64,000 nucleotides of DNA from Bifidobacterium thermophilum DSM 20210 (GTDB taxonomy: Bacteria > Actinomycetota > Actinomycetes > Actinomycetales > Bifidobacteriaceae), in assembly GCA_000771265.1 (NCBI GenBank), contig JDUB01000012.1, forward strand, positions 1 through 64,000, given 5' to 3'. The position numbers were made by a program, and so were the translations under genes. Under the pieces are notes generated by a model. It was not told where the DNA came from and searched no databases. It saw nothing but the letters and a program-made list of their open reading frames with translations. Shown piece after piece: positions 49,171 through 61,642 of this stretch. How positions within the stretch are numbered: position 1 is the first letter of the stretch; the number at the start of each line of letters is the position of its first letter.

Positions 49171-50265
49171 ATGGCAAAATACACCGTCGCGGTGGCGGGA
49201 GCCACCGGGTATGCAGGCGGGGAGGCGTTGCGCATTTTGGCGGCGCACCCCGATTTCGAGGTGACGTGCGTCGCAGGTCATTCTTCGGTGGGAGACCGAC
49301 TGGGCAAGCATATGCCGCACATCCCGCAGCTTGCGGATTTGACGGTGCAGGACACCACCTCGGAAGTACTCAATGGGCATGATGTCATCGTGCTTGCCTT
49401 GCCGCACGGCGCTTCCGGCGCTTTGGCCGCCGAGCTCGACCCGCAGTCCATCGTTGTCGACTTGGGTGCGGACCACCGTCTCGAAGAGCGGGACGCTTGG
49501 GATGTTTTCTATGGCGGTGATTTCTACGAGCACTGGACGTACGGCATGCCCGAGCTCATCACCGGCAAGAGCGCTGACGGCACGTACACCCGTCAACGTG
49601 CCGCATTGCCCGGCGCCAAGCGCATCGCCGGCCCGGGGTGCAATGTCACCGCGACCACATTCGCGTTGCAGCCCGGTATCGCCGAAGGGCTGGTCGAACA
49701 TACCGGCATCGTCGCCGACCTCGCCGTCGGGTATTCGGGTGCCGGCAAGAACCTCAAACGCACCAACCTGCTGGCTGCTGAAGCCTTCGGTTCCGCGGTG
49801 CCTTATGGCGTCGGCGGCACCCATCGGCATATCCCCGAAATCCTGCAGAACTTCGCCCATGCCGCCGGTTTGCAGGCGGCGCAGGCATCGAAGTTCTCTC
49901 TGTCGTTCACCCCGGTGCTGGTGCCGATGGCGCGTGGCATCCTCGCTACGGTGAGCGCGCCGATGACCGACGCCGCCCGTAATCTGAGCGACGACCAGTT
50001 GCATGCGGTCTGGGAACAGGCATACGCAGGGCAGGATTTCGTCACTGTGTTGCCGCAGGGTACGCTTCCGGCCACAGGCAATGTCGTCGGCTCGAACGCG
50101 GCGCATGTTCAGGTCGTCGCCGACCGGCATGCAGGCAGAATCATCGCTTTCGCCGCAATCGACAACCTCAACAGGGGAACCGCCGGGCAGGCGGTCGAAT
50201 CGCTGAACATCGCCTTGGGGCTTCCCGAGGACCAAGGTCTGACCAAGATTGGAGTGGCACCATGA
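49171..50265 (+). CDS. argC: N-acetyl-gamma-glutamyl-phosphate reductase
   Basis: Third step of arginine synthesis, NADPH reduction of N-acetylglutamyl phosphate to the semialdehyde. The 364-residue protein has the nucleotide-binding start VAVAGATGYAGGEALR and the catalytic cysteine in GPGCNVTAT (about residue 154), with a conserved His in HRHIPEI. First gene of argCJBDFRGH. It overlaps argJ by four bases. Confidence 0.97.
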   Translation: MAKYTVAVAGATGYAGGEALRILAAHPDFEVTCVAGHSSVGDRLGKHMPHIPQLADLTVQDTTSEVLNGHDVIVLALPHGASGALAAELDPQSIVVDLGADHRLEERDAWDVFYGGDFYEHWTYGMPELITGKSADGTYTRQRAALPGAKRIAGPGCNVTATTFALQPGIAEGLVEHTGIVADLAVGYSGAGKNLKRTNLLAAEAFGSAVPYGVGGTHRHIPEILQNFAHAAGLQAAQASKFSLSFTPVLVPMARGILATVSAPMTDAARNLSDDQLHAVWEQAYAGQDFVTVLPQGTLPATGNVVGSNAAHVQVVADRHAGRIIAFAAIDNLNRGTAGQAVESLNIALGLPEDQGLTKIGVAP

Positions 50266-51431
50266 GTGTAACGTTCGCACAAGGATTCTCCGCCGCCGGA
50301 GTCGCCGCCGGCATCTCCGCGAAGGCGGGCAAGCTTGATCTTGCCTTCGTGGTCAACAACGGCCCGCTTGACGCGGCGGCTGGCGTATTCACCTCCAACC
50401 GATTCTGTGCCGCCCCCGTACAGTGGTCGCGCAAAGCGGTGGCCGACGGCCATCTCAAGGCCGTGGTGCTCAATTCCGGCGGGGCCAACGCCTGCACCGG
50501 GCAGCCCGGGTTCGAACAGTCCCAAGCCACCGCGCATGAGGCGGCAGGCCTGCTCGGCGTCGAAGACGGCAAGGTCGCGGTATGCTCGACCGGCTTGATC
50601 GGCGAGCTGCTGCCACTGGACCACGTCCTGTCCGGAGTGCACAGCGCTTACGCGGGGCTTGATTCCGGCGAACAGGGCGGAAGCGACGCCGCGCACGCAA
50701 TCATGACCACCGACACCAAGCCGAAAACCGTGGCGTTGGAAGGCAACGGATACCGCATCGGCGGCATGGTCAAAGGCTCCGGCATGATCGCCCCACAGCT
50801 GGCTACGATGCTCTGTGTCATCACCACTGACGCCATCGTCACCCCGGGCGCCATGCAGGCCGCGTTGTCCGCAGGCACCTCAGTGACCTTCAACCGCATT
50901 GACACCGACGGCTGCATGTCCACTAACGACACCGTGCTGCTGCTCGCATCAGGCGCTTCCGGCGTGGAGCCGGACCCTGACGAATTCAACGATCTCGTCC
51001 GTCAGGCATGCGCATCTCTTGCCCGCCAGATCGTAGGCGACGGTGAAGGCGCCAGCCACGACATCCGCATCAGCATCCACGGGGCAACCAGTGAAGACGC
51101 GGCGCTAGCCTGCGGGCGTGCCATCGCCGCATCGAACCTGTTCAAATGCGCGGTCAGCGGCAACGACCCGAACTGGGGCCGCATCCTCAGCTCGCTGGGC
51201 ACGGTTCCGCCTAGTGTCGCACCATTCGACCCGACGCATGTTGATGTCGACGTCAACGGCGTGCGCATCTGCCAAGGAGGCGGCACCGGGCGTGATCGCT
51301 CCGAGGTCGATATGACCCCGCGCGAAGTGGGGGTGGACGTCTACCTCAACGCCGGCGAGGCCGAAGCGACCGTGTGGACCGACGACCTGACCCACGAATA
51401 CGTACACATCAACGCCGATTACGAGAGCTGA
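50262..51431 (+). CDS. argJ: Glutamate N-acetyltransferase (ornithine acetyltransferase)
   Basis: Moves the acetyl group from N-acetylornithine to glutamate, recycling acetyl in the cyclic pathway; some members also use acetyl-CoA. The 389-residue precursor contains the self-cleavage site in [15 protein letters not shown], cut before the Thr (about residue 183) to give alpha and beta chains, plus GGANACTG near the oxyanion hole and NDPNWGRI. No argA or argE is seen here, consistent with the cyclic route. Confidence 0.97.
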   Translation: MSVTFAQGFSAAGVAAGISAKAGKLDLAFVVNNGPLDAAAGVFTSNRFCAAPVQWSRKAVADGHLKAVVLNSGGANACTGQPGFEQSQATAHEAAGLLGVEDGKVAVCSTGLIGELLPLDHVLSGVHSAYAGLDSGEQGGSDAAHAIMTTDTKPKTVALEGNGYRIGGMVKGSGMIAPQLATMLCVITTDAIVTPGAMQAALSAGTSVTFNRIDTDGCMSTNDTVLLLASGASGVEPDPDEFNDLVRQACASLARQIVGDGEGASHDIRISIHGATSEDAALACGRAIAASNLFKCAVSGNDPNWGRILSSLGTVPPSVAPFDPTHVDVDVNGVRICQGGGTGRDRSEVDMTPREVGVDVYLNAGEAEATVWTDDLTHEYVHINADYES

Positions 51432-51502
51432 TCGGCAAAGGTCGCTTACGAGGCTATGCCTGTCACAGACACGCAAGCGATTACACATACAGAAAGAACG
51501 GC

Positions 51503-52456
51503 ATGAGTGATTTGAAAGGTCCGGGATACCACCTGGACGTACACACCGATTTGCGGGCGGACCAGAAAGCTGAAGTGCTGATCGAAGCGCTTCCTTGGCT
51601 CGAGGAGTTCGCCGGGCAGCGGATCGTCATCAAATACGGCGGCAACGCCATGGTCGACGAGCACCTCAAGCAGTGCTTCGCCGAAGACATGGTGTTCCTG
51701 CGTCAAGTGGGCATGCATCCCGTCGTCGTCCACGGCGGCGGCCCGCAGATTTCCAAGATGCTCAAGGCGCTCGGCATCAAATCCGAGTTCAAGGGCGGTT
51801 TACGCGTCACTTCACCTGAGGCGATGGACGTCGTGCGTATGGTGCTCACCGGCAAGGTCTCCCGCGAACTGGTCGGCTACATCAACTCCCACGGTCCGAT
51901 GGCCGTAGGCCTGTCAGGCGAGGACGGCGGCCTGTTTTCCGCTATGAAGCGCAAGCCTATCATCGACGGCAAACCCACCGATATCGGGCTCGTCGGCGAT
52001 GTGGTCAGCGTCGACGCCTCCGCTGTTGAGGATCTGATTTCCGCCGGTCGCATCCCTGTCGTGTCCTCGGTCGCGCCAGACGAAGAAGACGCCACTCAGG
52101 TGCTCAACGTGAACGCAGACTCCGCGGCTGCGGCTCTCGCCTCCGCGCTTGGCGCCCGCAAACTGGTGATTCTCACCGATGTTGACGGCCTGTACGCTGA
52201 TTGGCCGGACCGCAACTCTCTGATTGGCCGCATCGGCGTCGAAAACCTGCGCGACATGCTGCCCGATCTGGAAACCGGCATGCGGCCCAAGATGGAGGCA
52301 TGCGTGCGCGCCATCGACGGGGGAGTGCCCCAGGCGCACATCATCGACGGGCGCAAACCACATTCGATTCTGAACGAGATATTCACCACCGCAGGCGTCG
52401 GCACCATGGTCGTACCTGAAGATGGTGTGGAAATGAGGAGTTCCTATGACGACTGA
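51503..52456 (+). CDS. argB: Acetylglutamate kinase
   Basis: Phosphorylates N-acetylglutamate, usually the arginine-inhibited step. From ATG 51503 the protein is 317 residues; the longer frame overlaps argJ. Motifs are VIKYGGNAM and VHGGGPQI (phosphate binding), and LTDVDGLY near the C-terminus. The N-terminal helix before KYGG and the C-terminal GVGTMV region match arginine-sensitive hexameric enzymes. It overlaps argD by 11 bases. Confidence 0.97.
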   Translation: MSDLKGPGYHLDVHTDLRADQKAEVLIEALPWLEEFAGQRIVIKYGGNAMVDEHLKQCFAEDMVFLRQVGMHPVVVHGGGPQISKMLKALGIKSEFKGGLRVTSPEAMDVVRMVLTGKVSRELVGYINSHGPMAVGLSGEDGGLFSAMKRKPIIDGKPTDIGLVGDVVSVDASAVEDLISAGRIPVVSSVAPDEEDATQVLNVNADSAAAALASALGARKLVILTDVDGLYADWPDRNSLIGRIGVENLRDMLPDLETGMRPKMEACVRAIDGGVPQAHIIDGRKPHSILNEIFTTAGVGTMVVPEDGVEMRSSYDD

Positions 52457-53744
52457 CGGACAGCTCGAGCAACTCGGGACCAAAGACAAAGCATGGCTCG
52501 GCAAATACTCGCAAGTGCACATGAACGTGTTCGGCACCCCGCTACGCGTTATGGATTACGGTAAGGGCGCGCGCATCTGGGATATCGATGGCAATGAATA
52601 CCTTGATTTCCTCGCAGGTATCGCGGTTAACTCGCTCGGTTACGCCCATCCGGCGTGGGTGAAGGCCGTCAGCGAGCAGGCGGCCAAAGTCGCCCACACC
52701 AGCAACTATTTCGCCACCGAACCGCAGATCGAACTCGCAGCGAAACTGGTCAAGCTCGCCGGAGCCCCTGAAGGGTCCCACGTCTATTTCGGCAATTCGG
52801 GCGCCGAAGGCAATGAGGCGGCCATCAAGCTTGCCAAGCTGTACGGGCGTACACTTCCGGGTGCATTGCCTGAACAAGGCGGCAAGCCGGCGCGTATCAT
52901 CTCCATGGTCCACGGTTTCCACGGGCGCACTCTGGGCGCTCTGAGCGCCACTTGGAAGCCCGTGATCCGCGAGCCGTTCGAGCCGCTCGTCCCGGCGGTC
53001 GAATTCGTCGAACCCGGCGACGTCGAAGCGCTCAAGGCTGCATTCGACGCGACCGGAACCGCAGCTGACGGCAAAGGCCCGGTCGCCGCGGTCATCATGG
53101 AACTCATCCAAGGCGAAGCCGGCGTCATGCCGGTCGGCGCCGAGTATGTACGCCAGGCGCGGCAGCTGTGCGACGAGCATCATGCGTTGCTCATCATCGA
53201 CGAAGTGCAGACCGGCGTCGGACGTACCGGCAGCTGGTTCGCCTTCCAACAGAAGGAACTCTCCGGTGGTGTGACCCCGGATATCATCACCTTCGCCAAA
53301 GGTGTGGCAGGAGGCTTCCCGATGGGCGGCATGATCGCCTTCGGACAGCAATTGTCCGACCTGTTCACTCCCGGATCGCACGGATCCACCTTCGCAGGCA
53401 ACCCGCTCGGGGCCGCGGCTGCGCTCGCCACCTTGGGCGTCATCGAGCATGATGATCTGCTCGCCAACGCCCAGGCGCGAGGCAAGCAGCTGCGCGAAGG
53501 CATCATGGCCACCGGCAATCCGCTGTTCAAGTCAACGCGCGGCGCCGGTCTGCTGGATGCGGTCGAGCTGGCGCACCCGTGCGCCCATGCGGCGATGAAC
53601 TGGATGCTTGAACACGGGCTGATCGTCAACGCCGTCGCCCCGGATGCGCTGCGTCTCGCGCCCCCGTTGATTGTCTCCGCGCAGGATGTGGATGAGGCTG
53701 TTTCGATTATGGCCGGCGTGCCGGCAGATCTCGCCGACGACTGA
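52446..53744 (+). CDS. argD: Acetylornithine aminotransferase
   Basis: PLP enzyme converting N-acetylglutamate semialdehyde to N-acetylornithine. The 432-residue protein has [15 protein letters not shown] (phosphate loop), [13 protein letters not shown] (pyridine-binding Asp) and [13 protein letters not shown] with the PLP lysine (about residue 284). GAGGAG lies just before the ATG, inside the end of argB. A gap of 131 bases separates it from argF. Confidence 0.97.
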   Translation: MTTDGQLEQLGTKDKAWLGKYSQVHMNVFGTPLRVMDYGKGARIWDIDGNEYLDFLAGIAVNSLGYAHPAWVKAVSEQAAKVAHTSNYFATEPQIELAAKLVKLAGAPEGSHVYFGNSGAEGNEAAIKLAKLYGRTLPGALPEQGGKPARIISMVHGFHGRTLGALSATWKPVIREPFEPLVPAVEFVEPGDVEALKAAFDATGTAADGKGPVAAVIMELIQGEAGVMPVGAEYVRQARQLCDEHHALLIIDEVQTGVGRTGSWFAFQQKELSGGVTPDIITFAKGVAGGFPMGGMIAFGQQLSDLFTPGSHGSTFAGNPLGAAAALATLGVIEHDDLLANAQARGKQLREGIMATGNPLFKSTRGAGLLDAVELAHPCAHAAMNWMLEHGLIVNAVAPDALRLAPPLIVSAQDVDEAVSIMAGVPADLADD

Positions 53745-53875
53745 CGTCACGGCCTTCGTAGCCGCTACGACCGATGTACAACCGGTTCGCGACCGGTGCA
53801 AAGGCGACGCCCGAGTTGGACAGGCCGAAGAGACAGTACAGACCAAAGAGAACCAAAGAGAATGGAGTACACCGT

Positions 53876-54841
53876 ATGGATGGGCAGTTGCGCCACATGC
53901 TTCGCGATGATGACGTCAATCATGACGAGCAGAAGCAGATCATCGCACTTGGATTGAAATTCCGTGAAAACCGCTTCTACAAGCGGCCGTTCGAAGGACC
54001 GCAGGGTGTCGCCGTGCTGTTCGACAAGCCCAGCACCCGCACCCGTTCGAGCTTCTCAATCGGCGTGGCGGAACTCGGTGGATATCCGCTGGTCATCGAC
54101 AAGTCCGGCTCCCAGCTGGGCCGAGGCGAGCCGGTCGCCGATACCGCGCGCGTACTCACCCGTATGGCCTACGGCATCGTCTGGCGCACCTTCGGGCAGG
54201 AACGCGTCGAGGAGATGGCCAAATATGCGACCGTCCCTGTCGTCAACGCGCTGACCGACCAGTTCCACCCCTGCCAGGTGCTCGCCGACTTCATGACCAT
54301 CGCCCAGTTCCGCGGCGGTGTCGATGCGCTTGCCGGGCAGACCATCGCCTACCTGGGGGACGCGGCCAACAATATGGCCAACTCCTATCTGCTCGCTGGC
54401 GCGACTGCGGGTATGAACGTCCGCATCGCCGGGCCTTACGGCTATCTGCCTGAACAGAGCATCGTTGATGATGCCAAGCGCATCGCGGCCGAAAACGGCG
54501 GGTCCATCCTTGTGACCACCGATCCGCGCGAGGCAGTTGAAGGTGCCGACTGCGTGTTCACGGACACCTGGGTGTCTATGGGCGAAGAAGCCGAGTATGA
54601 GAAGCGTTCCAAGCCGTTCTGGGATTACCAGGTCAACGACGAACTGATGAAGCTCGCCAAGCCGGACGCCCTGTTCCAACACTGCCTGCCCGCGTACCGC
54701 GGTAAGGAGGTCACCGCATCGGTGATCGATGGCCCGCAGTCCGTGGTCTGGGATGAAGCCGAAAACCGCCTGCACGCCCAGAAAGCTTTGCTCACCTGGC
54801 TGACTGGCCAGCTGCGCGGTGACGAAAGCCTGCTCGCCTAA
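53876..54841 (+). CDS. argF: Ornithine carbamoyltransferase
   Basis: Makes citrulline from ornithine and carbamoyl phosphate. The 321-residue enzyme starts at ATG 53876 (GGAG eight bases upstream; an earlier ATG at 53774 is unsupported). Carbamoyl-phosphate loop [12 protein letters not shown] in FHPCQVLAD, and the ornithine-binding HCLPAYRG are present. argR follows after 14 bases. Confidence 0.97.
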   Translation: MDGQLRHMLRDDDVNHDEQKQIIALGLKFRENRFYKRPFEGPQGVAVLFDKPSTRTRSSFSIGVAELGGYPLVIDKSGSQLGRGEPVADTARVLTRMAYGIVWRTFGQERVEEMAKYATVPVVNALTDQFHPCQVLADFMTIAQFRGGVDALAGQTIAYLGDAANNMANSYLLAGATAGMNVRIAGPYGYLPEQSIVDDAKRIAAENGGSILVTTDPREAVEGADCVFTDTWVSMGEEAEYEKRSKPFWDYQVNDELMKLAKPDALFQHCLPAYRGKEVTASVIDGPQSVVWDEAENRLHAQKALLTWLTGQLRGDESLLA

Positions 54842-54855
54842 GCTGCGTGGACGCT

Positions 54856-55374
54856 ATGGAAGACAAGAAAACGCCGTTGCAACGGCCCGCGACACGGGCG
54901 GCTCGTCTCAGTGCGATCGAGGAGATGCTGCTGCATCACATCGTCACGTCCCAATCTCAACTCTCCGACATGCTGTCGGATGAGGGAATAGACGTCACCC
55001 AGGCGACGCTCAGCCGAGATCTCGAGGAGATCAACGCGACCAAAACACGTCTCGAGAACGGGACGGTCGCCTATGTGTTGGGGTACGGGCAGTCGACGAC
55101 TCCGAAATCGGCGCAGCAGCAGATGTCGCGTATTCTGTCCGGATTGGTCACTTCCGTGGCGTCGGCGCGCAATCTTGCGGTGATACATACGCCTTCGGGG
55201 GCGGCCCAGTATGTGGCCAGTGTCATGGACCGCCAATCACTGGACGATGTGCTCGGCACAATCGCCGGCGATGACACCGTGCTCATCATCTGCAAGGACG
55301 ACCAATCGGCCGCAACGCGCGCCAAATGGCTGCTGAGCATCGCCTCCTCCAACAGTCAGCAGAGCGCTGACTGA
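54856..55374 (+). CDS. argR: Arginine repressor
   Basis: Arginine-responsive regulator of the cluster. The 172-residue protein has a winged-helix N-terminus with the recognition motif [11 protein letters not shown] (about 47-57) and a C-terminal hexamerisation and arginine-binding domain with [16 protein letters not shown] at 54847 is an alternative start; neither has a strong ribosome site, so coupling to argF is likely. The ARG-box-like pairs before argC and argG are its probable targets, which would make it autoregulatory. Confidence 0.96.
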   Translation: MEDKKTPLQRPATRAARLSAIEEMLLHHIVTSQSQLSDMLSDEGIDVTQATLSRDLEEINATKTRLENGTVAYVLGYGQSTTPKSAQQQMSRILSGLVTSVASARNLAVIHTPSGAAQYVASVMDRQSLDDVLGTIAGDDTVLIICKDDQSAATRAKWLLSIASSNSQQSAD

Positions 55375-55553
55375 TCCTGTGTGCCACGCCCGGTGGACTG
55401 TCACCACAATGACAATTCGCCGGGCGTACCTTTTTCTGCGCGGGTTTGGTCGTCGCGGCTCGTTTCGGCAAATGGCGGTTTGTATGCAAATCCTGCCCGC
55501 AGACGGGTCTGCGCGCGGTCCGATCCGAAAAACGACACGCGGAACACCGCATC

Positions 55554-55588
55554 ATGCATACTTATGCATAGGTCTGTATATAATTACA
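55554..55588 (+). promoter_or_regulatory. Paired ARG-box-like operators before argG
   Basis: ATGCATACTTATGCAT (55554-55569) is a near-perfect palindrome, followed 20 bases on (centre to centre) by TGTATATAATTACA (55575-55588). Both match the pair before argC, and a promoter probably lies in this 250-base gap. Confidence 0.85.
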
Positions 55589-55626
55589 GTATCGACATGC
55601 AAGAACTCCAATCAGAAAGGGCAGTC

Positions 55627-56865
55627 ATGAGCGACAACAAGCGCATCGTCTTGGCGTATTCCGGAGGCCTCGACACCTCCGTGGCAATCCCGTACCTCAA
55701 GGAGCGCACCGGCAAAGACGTCGTTGCCGTGTCCCTCGACGTCGGCCAGGGCGGCGAAAGCCTCGAGACCATCAAGCAGCGTGCACTCGCCTGCGGCGCG
55801 GTCGAAGCATATGTCGTGGACGCCCGTGAGGAGTTCGCCGACGAATACTGCATGCTCGCCCTCAAGGCGAACGCCATGTACGAAGGCGTCTATCCGCTCG
55901 TCTCCGCCATCTCCCGTCCGCTGATCACCAAGCATCTGGTGCGTGCGGCCCACCAGTTCGGCGCCGATACCATTTCGCACGGCTGCACCGGCAAAGGCAA
56001 CGATCAGGTCCGCTTCGAGGTCTCCATCCAGTCGATTGACCCGACGCTCAAGGCCATCAGCCCGATTCGCGATCTGTCCCTGACCCGCGACGTCGAAATC
56101 CAGTTCGCCAAGGACCACAAGCTGCCGATCACTCAGACCGAGAAGAGCCCGTACTCCATCGACCAGAACGTGTGGGGCCGCGCCATCGAGACCGGCTTCC
56201 TCGAAGATCCGTGGAACGCCCCGACCAAGGACTGCTACTCCTACACCGACGACCCGGCGTTCCCGCCGGTCGAGGACGAGGTGGTCATCGAATTCAAGCA
56301 GGGCGTCCCCGTCAAGATCGACGGCAAGGAAGTCACCCCGCTGCAGGCCATCGAGGAAATGAACCGTCGCGCCGGCGCCCAGGGCATCGGCCGTATCGAC
56401 CTGATCGAGGATCGTCTCGTCGGCATCAAGTCCCGCGAACTGTATGAAGCTCCGGGTGCTGTCGCGCTCATCACTGCGCATCAGGAACTCGAGAATTGCT
56501 GCCTCGAACGTGAGCAGCACCGCATCAAGCGCGATATCGACAAGCGCTGGGCGGAGCTCGTCTACGATGCCCAGTGGTTCTCCCCGGCGGTCCATTCGCT
56601 CAACTCCTTCATCGAGGACACACAGAAGTACGTGTCCGGCGAAATCCGCATGACCCTGCACGGCGGCCGCGCGGTCGTGACCGGACGCCGCTCCGACAGC
56701 TCGCTGTACGACTACAACCTCGCCACCTACGATTCTGGTGACAGCTTCGACCAGCACGCGTCCAACGGCTTCATTGAGATCTACGGCCTGCCGAGCAAGG
56801 TTGCCGCCGCTCGTGACGTCAAGTTCGGCAACGGCATCGAAGTGCCGGAGAACACCGTCGAGTAA
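55627..56865 (+). CDS. argG: Argininosuccinate synthase
   Basis: Joins citrulline and aspartate with ATP. The 412-residue protein begins after AGAAAGGG with the PP-loop motif [11 protein letters not shown] (residues 9-19) and has the class I family block [14 protein letters not shown]. The open frame upstream (to 55381) includes the operator region and is not coding. A hairpin after the gene separates it from argH. Confidence 0.97.
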   Translation: MSDNKRIVLAYSGGLDTSVAIPYLKERTGKDVVAVSLDVGQGGESLETIKQRALACGAVEAYVVDAREEFADEYCMLALKANAMYEGVYPLVSAISRPLITKHLVRAAHQFGADTISHGCTGKGNDQVRFEVSIQSIDPTLKAISPIRDLSLTRDVEIQFAKDHKLPITQTEKSPYSIDQNVWGRAIETGFLEDPWNAPTKDCYSYTDDPAFPPVEDEVVIEFKQGVPVKIDGKEVTPLQAIEEMNRRAGAQGIGRIDLIEDRLVGIKSRELYEAPGAVALITAHQELENCCLEREQHRIKRDIDKRWAELVYDAQWFSPAVHSLNSFIEDTQKYVSGEIRMTLHGGRAVVTGRRSDSSLYDYNLATYDSGDSFDQHASNGFIEIYGLPSKVAAARDVKFGNGIEVPENTVE

Positions 56866-58599
<1,734 letters not shown>

Positions 58600-58604
58600 T
58601 AGAT

Positions 58605-59129
58605 ATGCTCGACCGAATCCAGATCCAGCGCATCGTCGAGCGTCAGGGCGAGGAAATCATCCTGCATGAGCATATGCGCATCGAGCGTACCAGTTACCAG
58701 CATGGGTCGGTGACAACTTTCGCCCATTCCATCCGGGTCGCCTGCCTCAGCATCTGGCTGGCGGACCGGATGCATCTGTGGGACCGGGTCGATCAACGTG
58801 CACTGGTACGTTCCGCGCTGCTCCACGACTATTTCCTGTACGACTGGCATGAGTGGGACAACGGTACGCATCGTCTGCATGGTTTGACCCATGGGCAGAC
58901 CGCGCTGCTCAACGCCTCCCGCGACTTCCAGCTCGGCGGCGTCGAACGTGACAGCATTGCGCGGCATATGTTCCCATTGACACCGATTCCGCCGAAATAC
59001 CTCGAAGGGTACATCGTGTCACTCGCGGATAAGATCAGCGCCACTCGGGAGACTTTGTCGCCGACGCGATTCAAGCGCCGCAAACGATATGCCAGGCATT
59101 CCCGGCGCTCCCGGATGTCCCGTGCATGA
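58605..59129 (+). CDS. HD-domain hydrolase-like protein
   Basis: A 174-residue protein of the HD superfamily. The metal-binding residues appear as H41 in FAHSIRV, the HD pair in SALLHDYFLYDWH (about 74-75) and further His in HGLTHGQ; the Asp of ADKISA is near the end. HD proteins of this type are metal-dependent phosphohydrolases; the substrate is unknown. The start lies five bases after argH, and the stop overlaps the next gene (ATGA). The last 25 residues are very basic. Confidence 0.85.
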   Translation: MLDRIQIQRIVERQGEEIILHEHMRIERTSYQHGSVTTFAHSIRVACLSIWLADRMHLWDRVDQRALVRSALLHDYFLYDWHEWDNGTHRLHGLTHGQTALLNASRDFQLGGVERDSIARHMFPLTPIPPKYLEGYIVSLADKISATRETLSPTRFKRRKRYARHSRRSRMSRA

Positions 59130-59944
59130 TGCTCGGCACACTCGAACGGCTGTTCCTGTGGTTCATCGGCTACAGCATCGCCGGGTGGGCTTACGAATCC
59201 ATACTGGTGTCTGCAGCGAGCCGCCGCTGGGTGAACCGAGGCTTCCTCAATGGTCCACTCTGCCCAATATATGGAGTGGGAGCGGTGCTGGCCGTTTTGT
59301 TGCTTGGCGGCATCGCCAACCCGGTGTTCGTGTTCCTCGCGGCGGCCGGTGGCGCCAGCGTGCTCGAATACGTGACATCATGGGCGATGGAGCAACTGTT
59401 TCACGCGCGATGGTGGGATTATAGCTGTCGCCGGTTCAATATCCAAGGGCGGGTGTGCCTGCTGGGGGCCGTGGTGTTCGGCGCTGCAGGTGTGCTCATT
59501 GTCAAGGTGGCTCAGCCTGTGGTCGCGGGGCTGACGCAGGCGATTCCGTCTGCCGTGTTGCATGCGGTATGCGCTGTCTGCGCTGCCCTGCTCATGGCGG
59601 ATACTGTCGTGACAATCCGCGGTATGGCCGGTTTCGAGGAGAATCTCGACAAGCTCAAAGCCATGATTCAAGAATATGCCTCGCGGGCGGGGGAGAGTCT
59701 GCCCGTGTGGGACGGACCCACGTTGACGCGCCGAATGCGCGCCTGGTCGGAATCCTCCCAGGAGACGTTTACGCGGCTGCGCGACGCGGCGATGGGTGTG
59801 CTCAGCGCGCAGCAGCGTCGTATGATTGACGCATTCCCGCGCCTGACTTCCACCACATCCAGCATCTACGATTCACTCATCGAAACCGTTCGACACCTGA
59901 TCGACCGCAACGGTGGCGATGCGGCCGACGGCGACAATCGGTGA
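59126..59944 (+). CDS. CmpB-like (PF06541) membrane protein
   Basis: A 272-residue protein whose N-terminal 160 residues carry about five membrane helices and the conserved pattern WAYESI, NRGFLNGPLCPIYGVG, EYVTSWAMEQLFHARWWDYS and NIQGRVCL, typical of the putative ABC-transporter type IV / CmpB family. The C-terminal 100 residues are a charged cytoplasmic region. The gene pairs with an HD gene, as in many Firmicutes and actinobacteria, which suggests a functional link. The biochemical role is not known. Confidence 0.87.
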   Translation: MMLGTLERLFLWFIGYSIAGWAYESILVSAASRRWVNRGFLNGPLCPIYGVGAVLAVLLLGGIANPVFVFLAAAGGASVLEYVTSWAMEQLFHARWWDYSCRRFNIQGRVCLLGAVVFGAAGVLIVKVAQPVVAGLTQAIPSAVLHAVCAVCAALLMADTVVTIRGMAGFEENLDKLKAMIQEYASRAGESLPVWDGPTLTRRMRAWSESSQETFTRLRDAAMGVLSAQQRRMIDAFPRLTSTTSSIYDSLIETVRHLIDRNGGDAADGDNR

Positions 59945-60099
59945 ATATTCAAAATCGAACACGATGATGTGTGCGATTCGACACGAATCTGTCAAAGCAT
60001 GATGATAACTTGGTGAAAACTGGGAGAGCAGTGAGGCAAGGAATTTCCAAGGGAACCAGTTGGGCACACTTTGGAATCCTGTAAGAGAACGGGGAAACC

Positions 60100-61503
60100 A
60101 TGGGTGGTTCTGTAACCGCGAGAGACAAGGAAACCGCCGCGTCAGAAGGATTCGCTCCAAGGGCCGCAGCTATGCACACAAGACGTGGCGCCGGCGCGGA
60201 TTGCGTGCTCAGACGGTTCATTCTGGTCTTCGCATTGTTGTGCGGCATGATTCTGCCCTTGGGCGGCTGCAGCGTCGATACCGGGACAAGCCCGGAGGAC
60301 TTCTCGAAGGCGGCCCGGGAACACGGCATGATGGTCAAGGATTTGGGTGACGGATGCTCGAATGCCGCCAATGTGATTGGCAGCGACCTCTCGGATTTGT
60401 CCGACGAGATTACGTTCAAATCGTGCAGTGCGGCCGCTGACTCCTCAGAAGACGGGATTGTAGTGATCTATGTCGAGGCATTGGATCCCATCGATGCGAA
60501 AAAGTCACTGAATAATTACAGCGGCTATCTGAAGTCCAAAGTAACCAACATGACGAATGTACCCAATGGACTTGAATTCTCCTACTCAGGAGATTGGGGA
60601 GCCGTATATGCCAAGCGGTATTCCATTCTCTTCGCCTTGGCCAGTACCGCAAACAGGGACCGGGCCAAGGAGTTCTCCCAGAGCATGGGCTACGGTGTCA
60701 AATCGATAGATTCCCATGATTTGGTCCGACCTGCCTGCTACGCGCTGGCCTTCGTCATCGGAGTGATTTCCTATGTGTGGAAGATGTTCCGCCAGAAGAG
60801 ACAAGCAGCGCGGATGGCGAGACTGGCGTGGCAGCAGCAGGCGACCGCGCCCAGCATGCCGATGTCGACGGGGTCCGTCGCGATGCCGGTGATGCCGACG
60901 AACGACACATTCACCCCCAATGTCCCTGCCGCCAGCGTTCCTGATGTGAACGTCCCCACCACTAGCGTCCCTGGTGCCGGTGTCGGCATGCCGATGTCGC
61001 CGGATCTGTCGCAGACGCAGTTCGGCACGTTCCAGCCGCAATATCCGGCGCAGCCACAGTATACGGGGCAACAGCAGTTCCTGCCTCAGCCGCAGACCGA
61101 TGAACCGATGCGGGAGCAGTCGCAGAACGTCTATCAGCCGCAGACGTTCGAGCCGTTGTCGTTTGAACCGCAGTCGGCTGGGTCGCAATCGTCCGGGTCG
61201 CAATCGTCCGGGTCGCAACCTCTCGAACCGCAGTCGTTTGCCCCGCAATCGTTCACCCCGCAATCTCCGGAGCCGCAGGCGTTAGAGCCCCAAACGTTCG
61301 AGCCGCAGACCTTCTTCCCGCAGCCGAGCCCGGACCAGCAGTTGTCCGCATTGCAGTTTGGCGTCTCGTCCCAGAATGCCGGATCTGCCCCTGATGCTCC
61401 GCAGCTGTTCCAGCCGCAGTCGTTCGAGCCGCAGTCGTTCACCGCTCAGCCATCTGGTACCCAGCCGGATGACGACCAGTCGCAATATCCCGAGCGGCAG
61501 TAG
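60100..61503 (+). CDS. Predicted lipoprotein/membrane protein with Gln/Pro repeat tail
   Basis: From ATG 60100 (GGGG upstream) the 467-residue product has a basic n-region, a hydrophobic stretch and the lipobox LGGC (C57); ATG 60172 would give a more normal signal length. An outer domain follows (about 60-205), then a membrane helix (about 210-228) and a cytoplasmic or repetitive tail of about 230 residues, with repeats such as EPQSF, PQTFEPQ and SGSQS. No family recognised. Both a lipid anchor and a second helix are unusual in one protein. Confidence 0.7.
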   Translation: MGGSVTARDKETAASEGFAPRAAAMHTRRGAGADCVLRRFILVFALLCGMILPLGGCSVDTGTSPEDFSKAAREHGMMVKDLGDGCSNAANVIGSDLSDLSDEITFKSCSAAADSSEDGIVVIYVEALDPIDAKKSLNNYSGYLKSKVTNMTNVPNGLEFSYSGDWGAVYAKRYSILFALASTANRDRAKEFSQSMGYGVKSIDSHDLVRPACYALAFVIGVISYVWKMFRQKRQAARMARLAWQQQATAPSMPMSTGSVAMPVMPTNDTFTPNVPAASVPDVNVPTTSVPGAGVGMPMSPDLSQTQFGTFQPQYPAQPQYTGQQQFLPQPQTDEPMREQSQNVYQPQTFEPLSFEPQSAGSQSSGSQSSGSQPLEPQSFAPQSFTPQSPEPQALEPQTFEPQTFFPQPSPDQQLSALQFGVSSQNAGSAPDAPQLFQPQSFEPQSFTAQPSGTQPDDDQSQYPERQ

Positions 61504-61642
61504 GCGTGTCGGCCGGGCTTGGGCCATGTCCGGCTGTCGGCATGAGCTGGCACAATAGATGAGATTAAGTGTGTCTGTGCGGCAGTCGCGGTACGTGCCG
61601 GTACAGCACACGGCACTGCATGACAACAACAGAGGGAGCATC

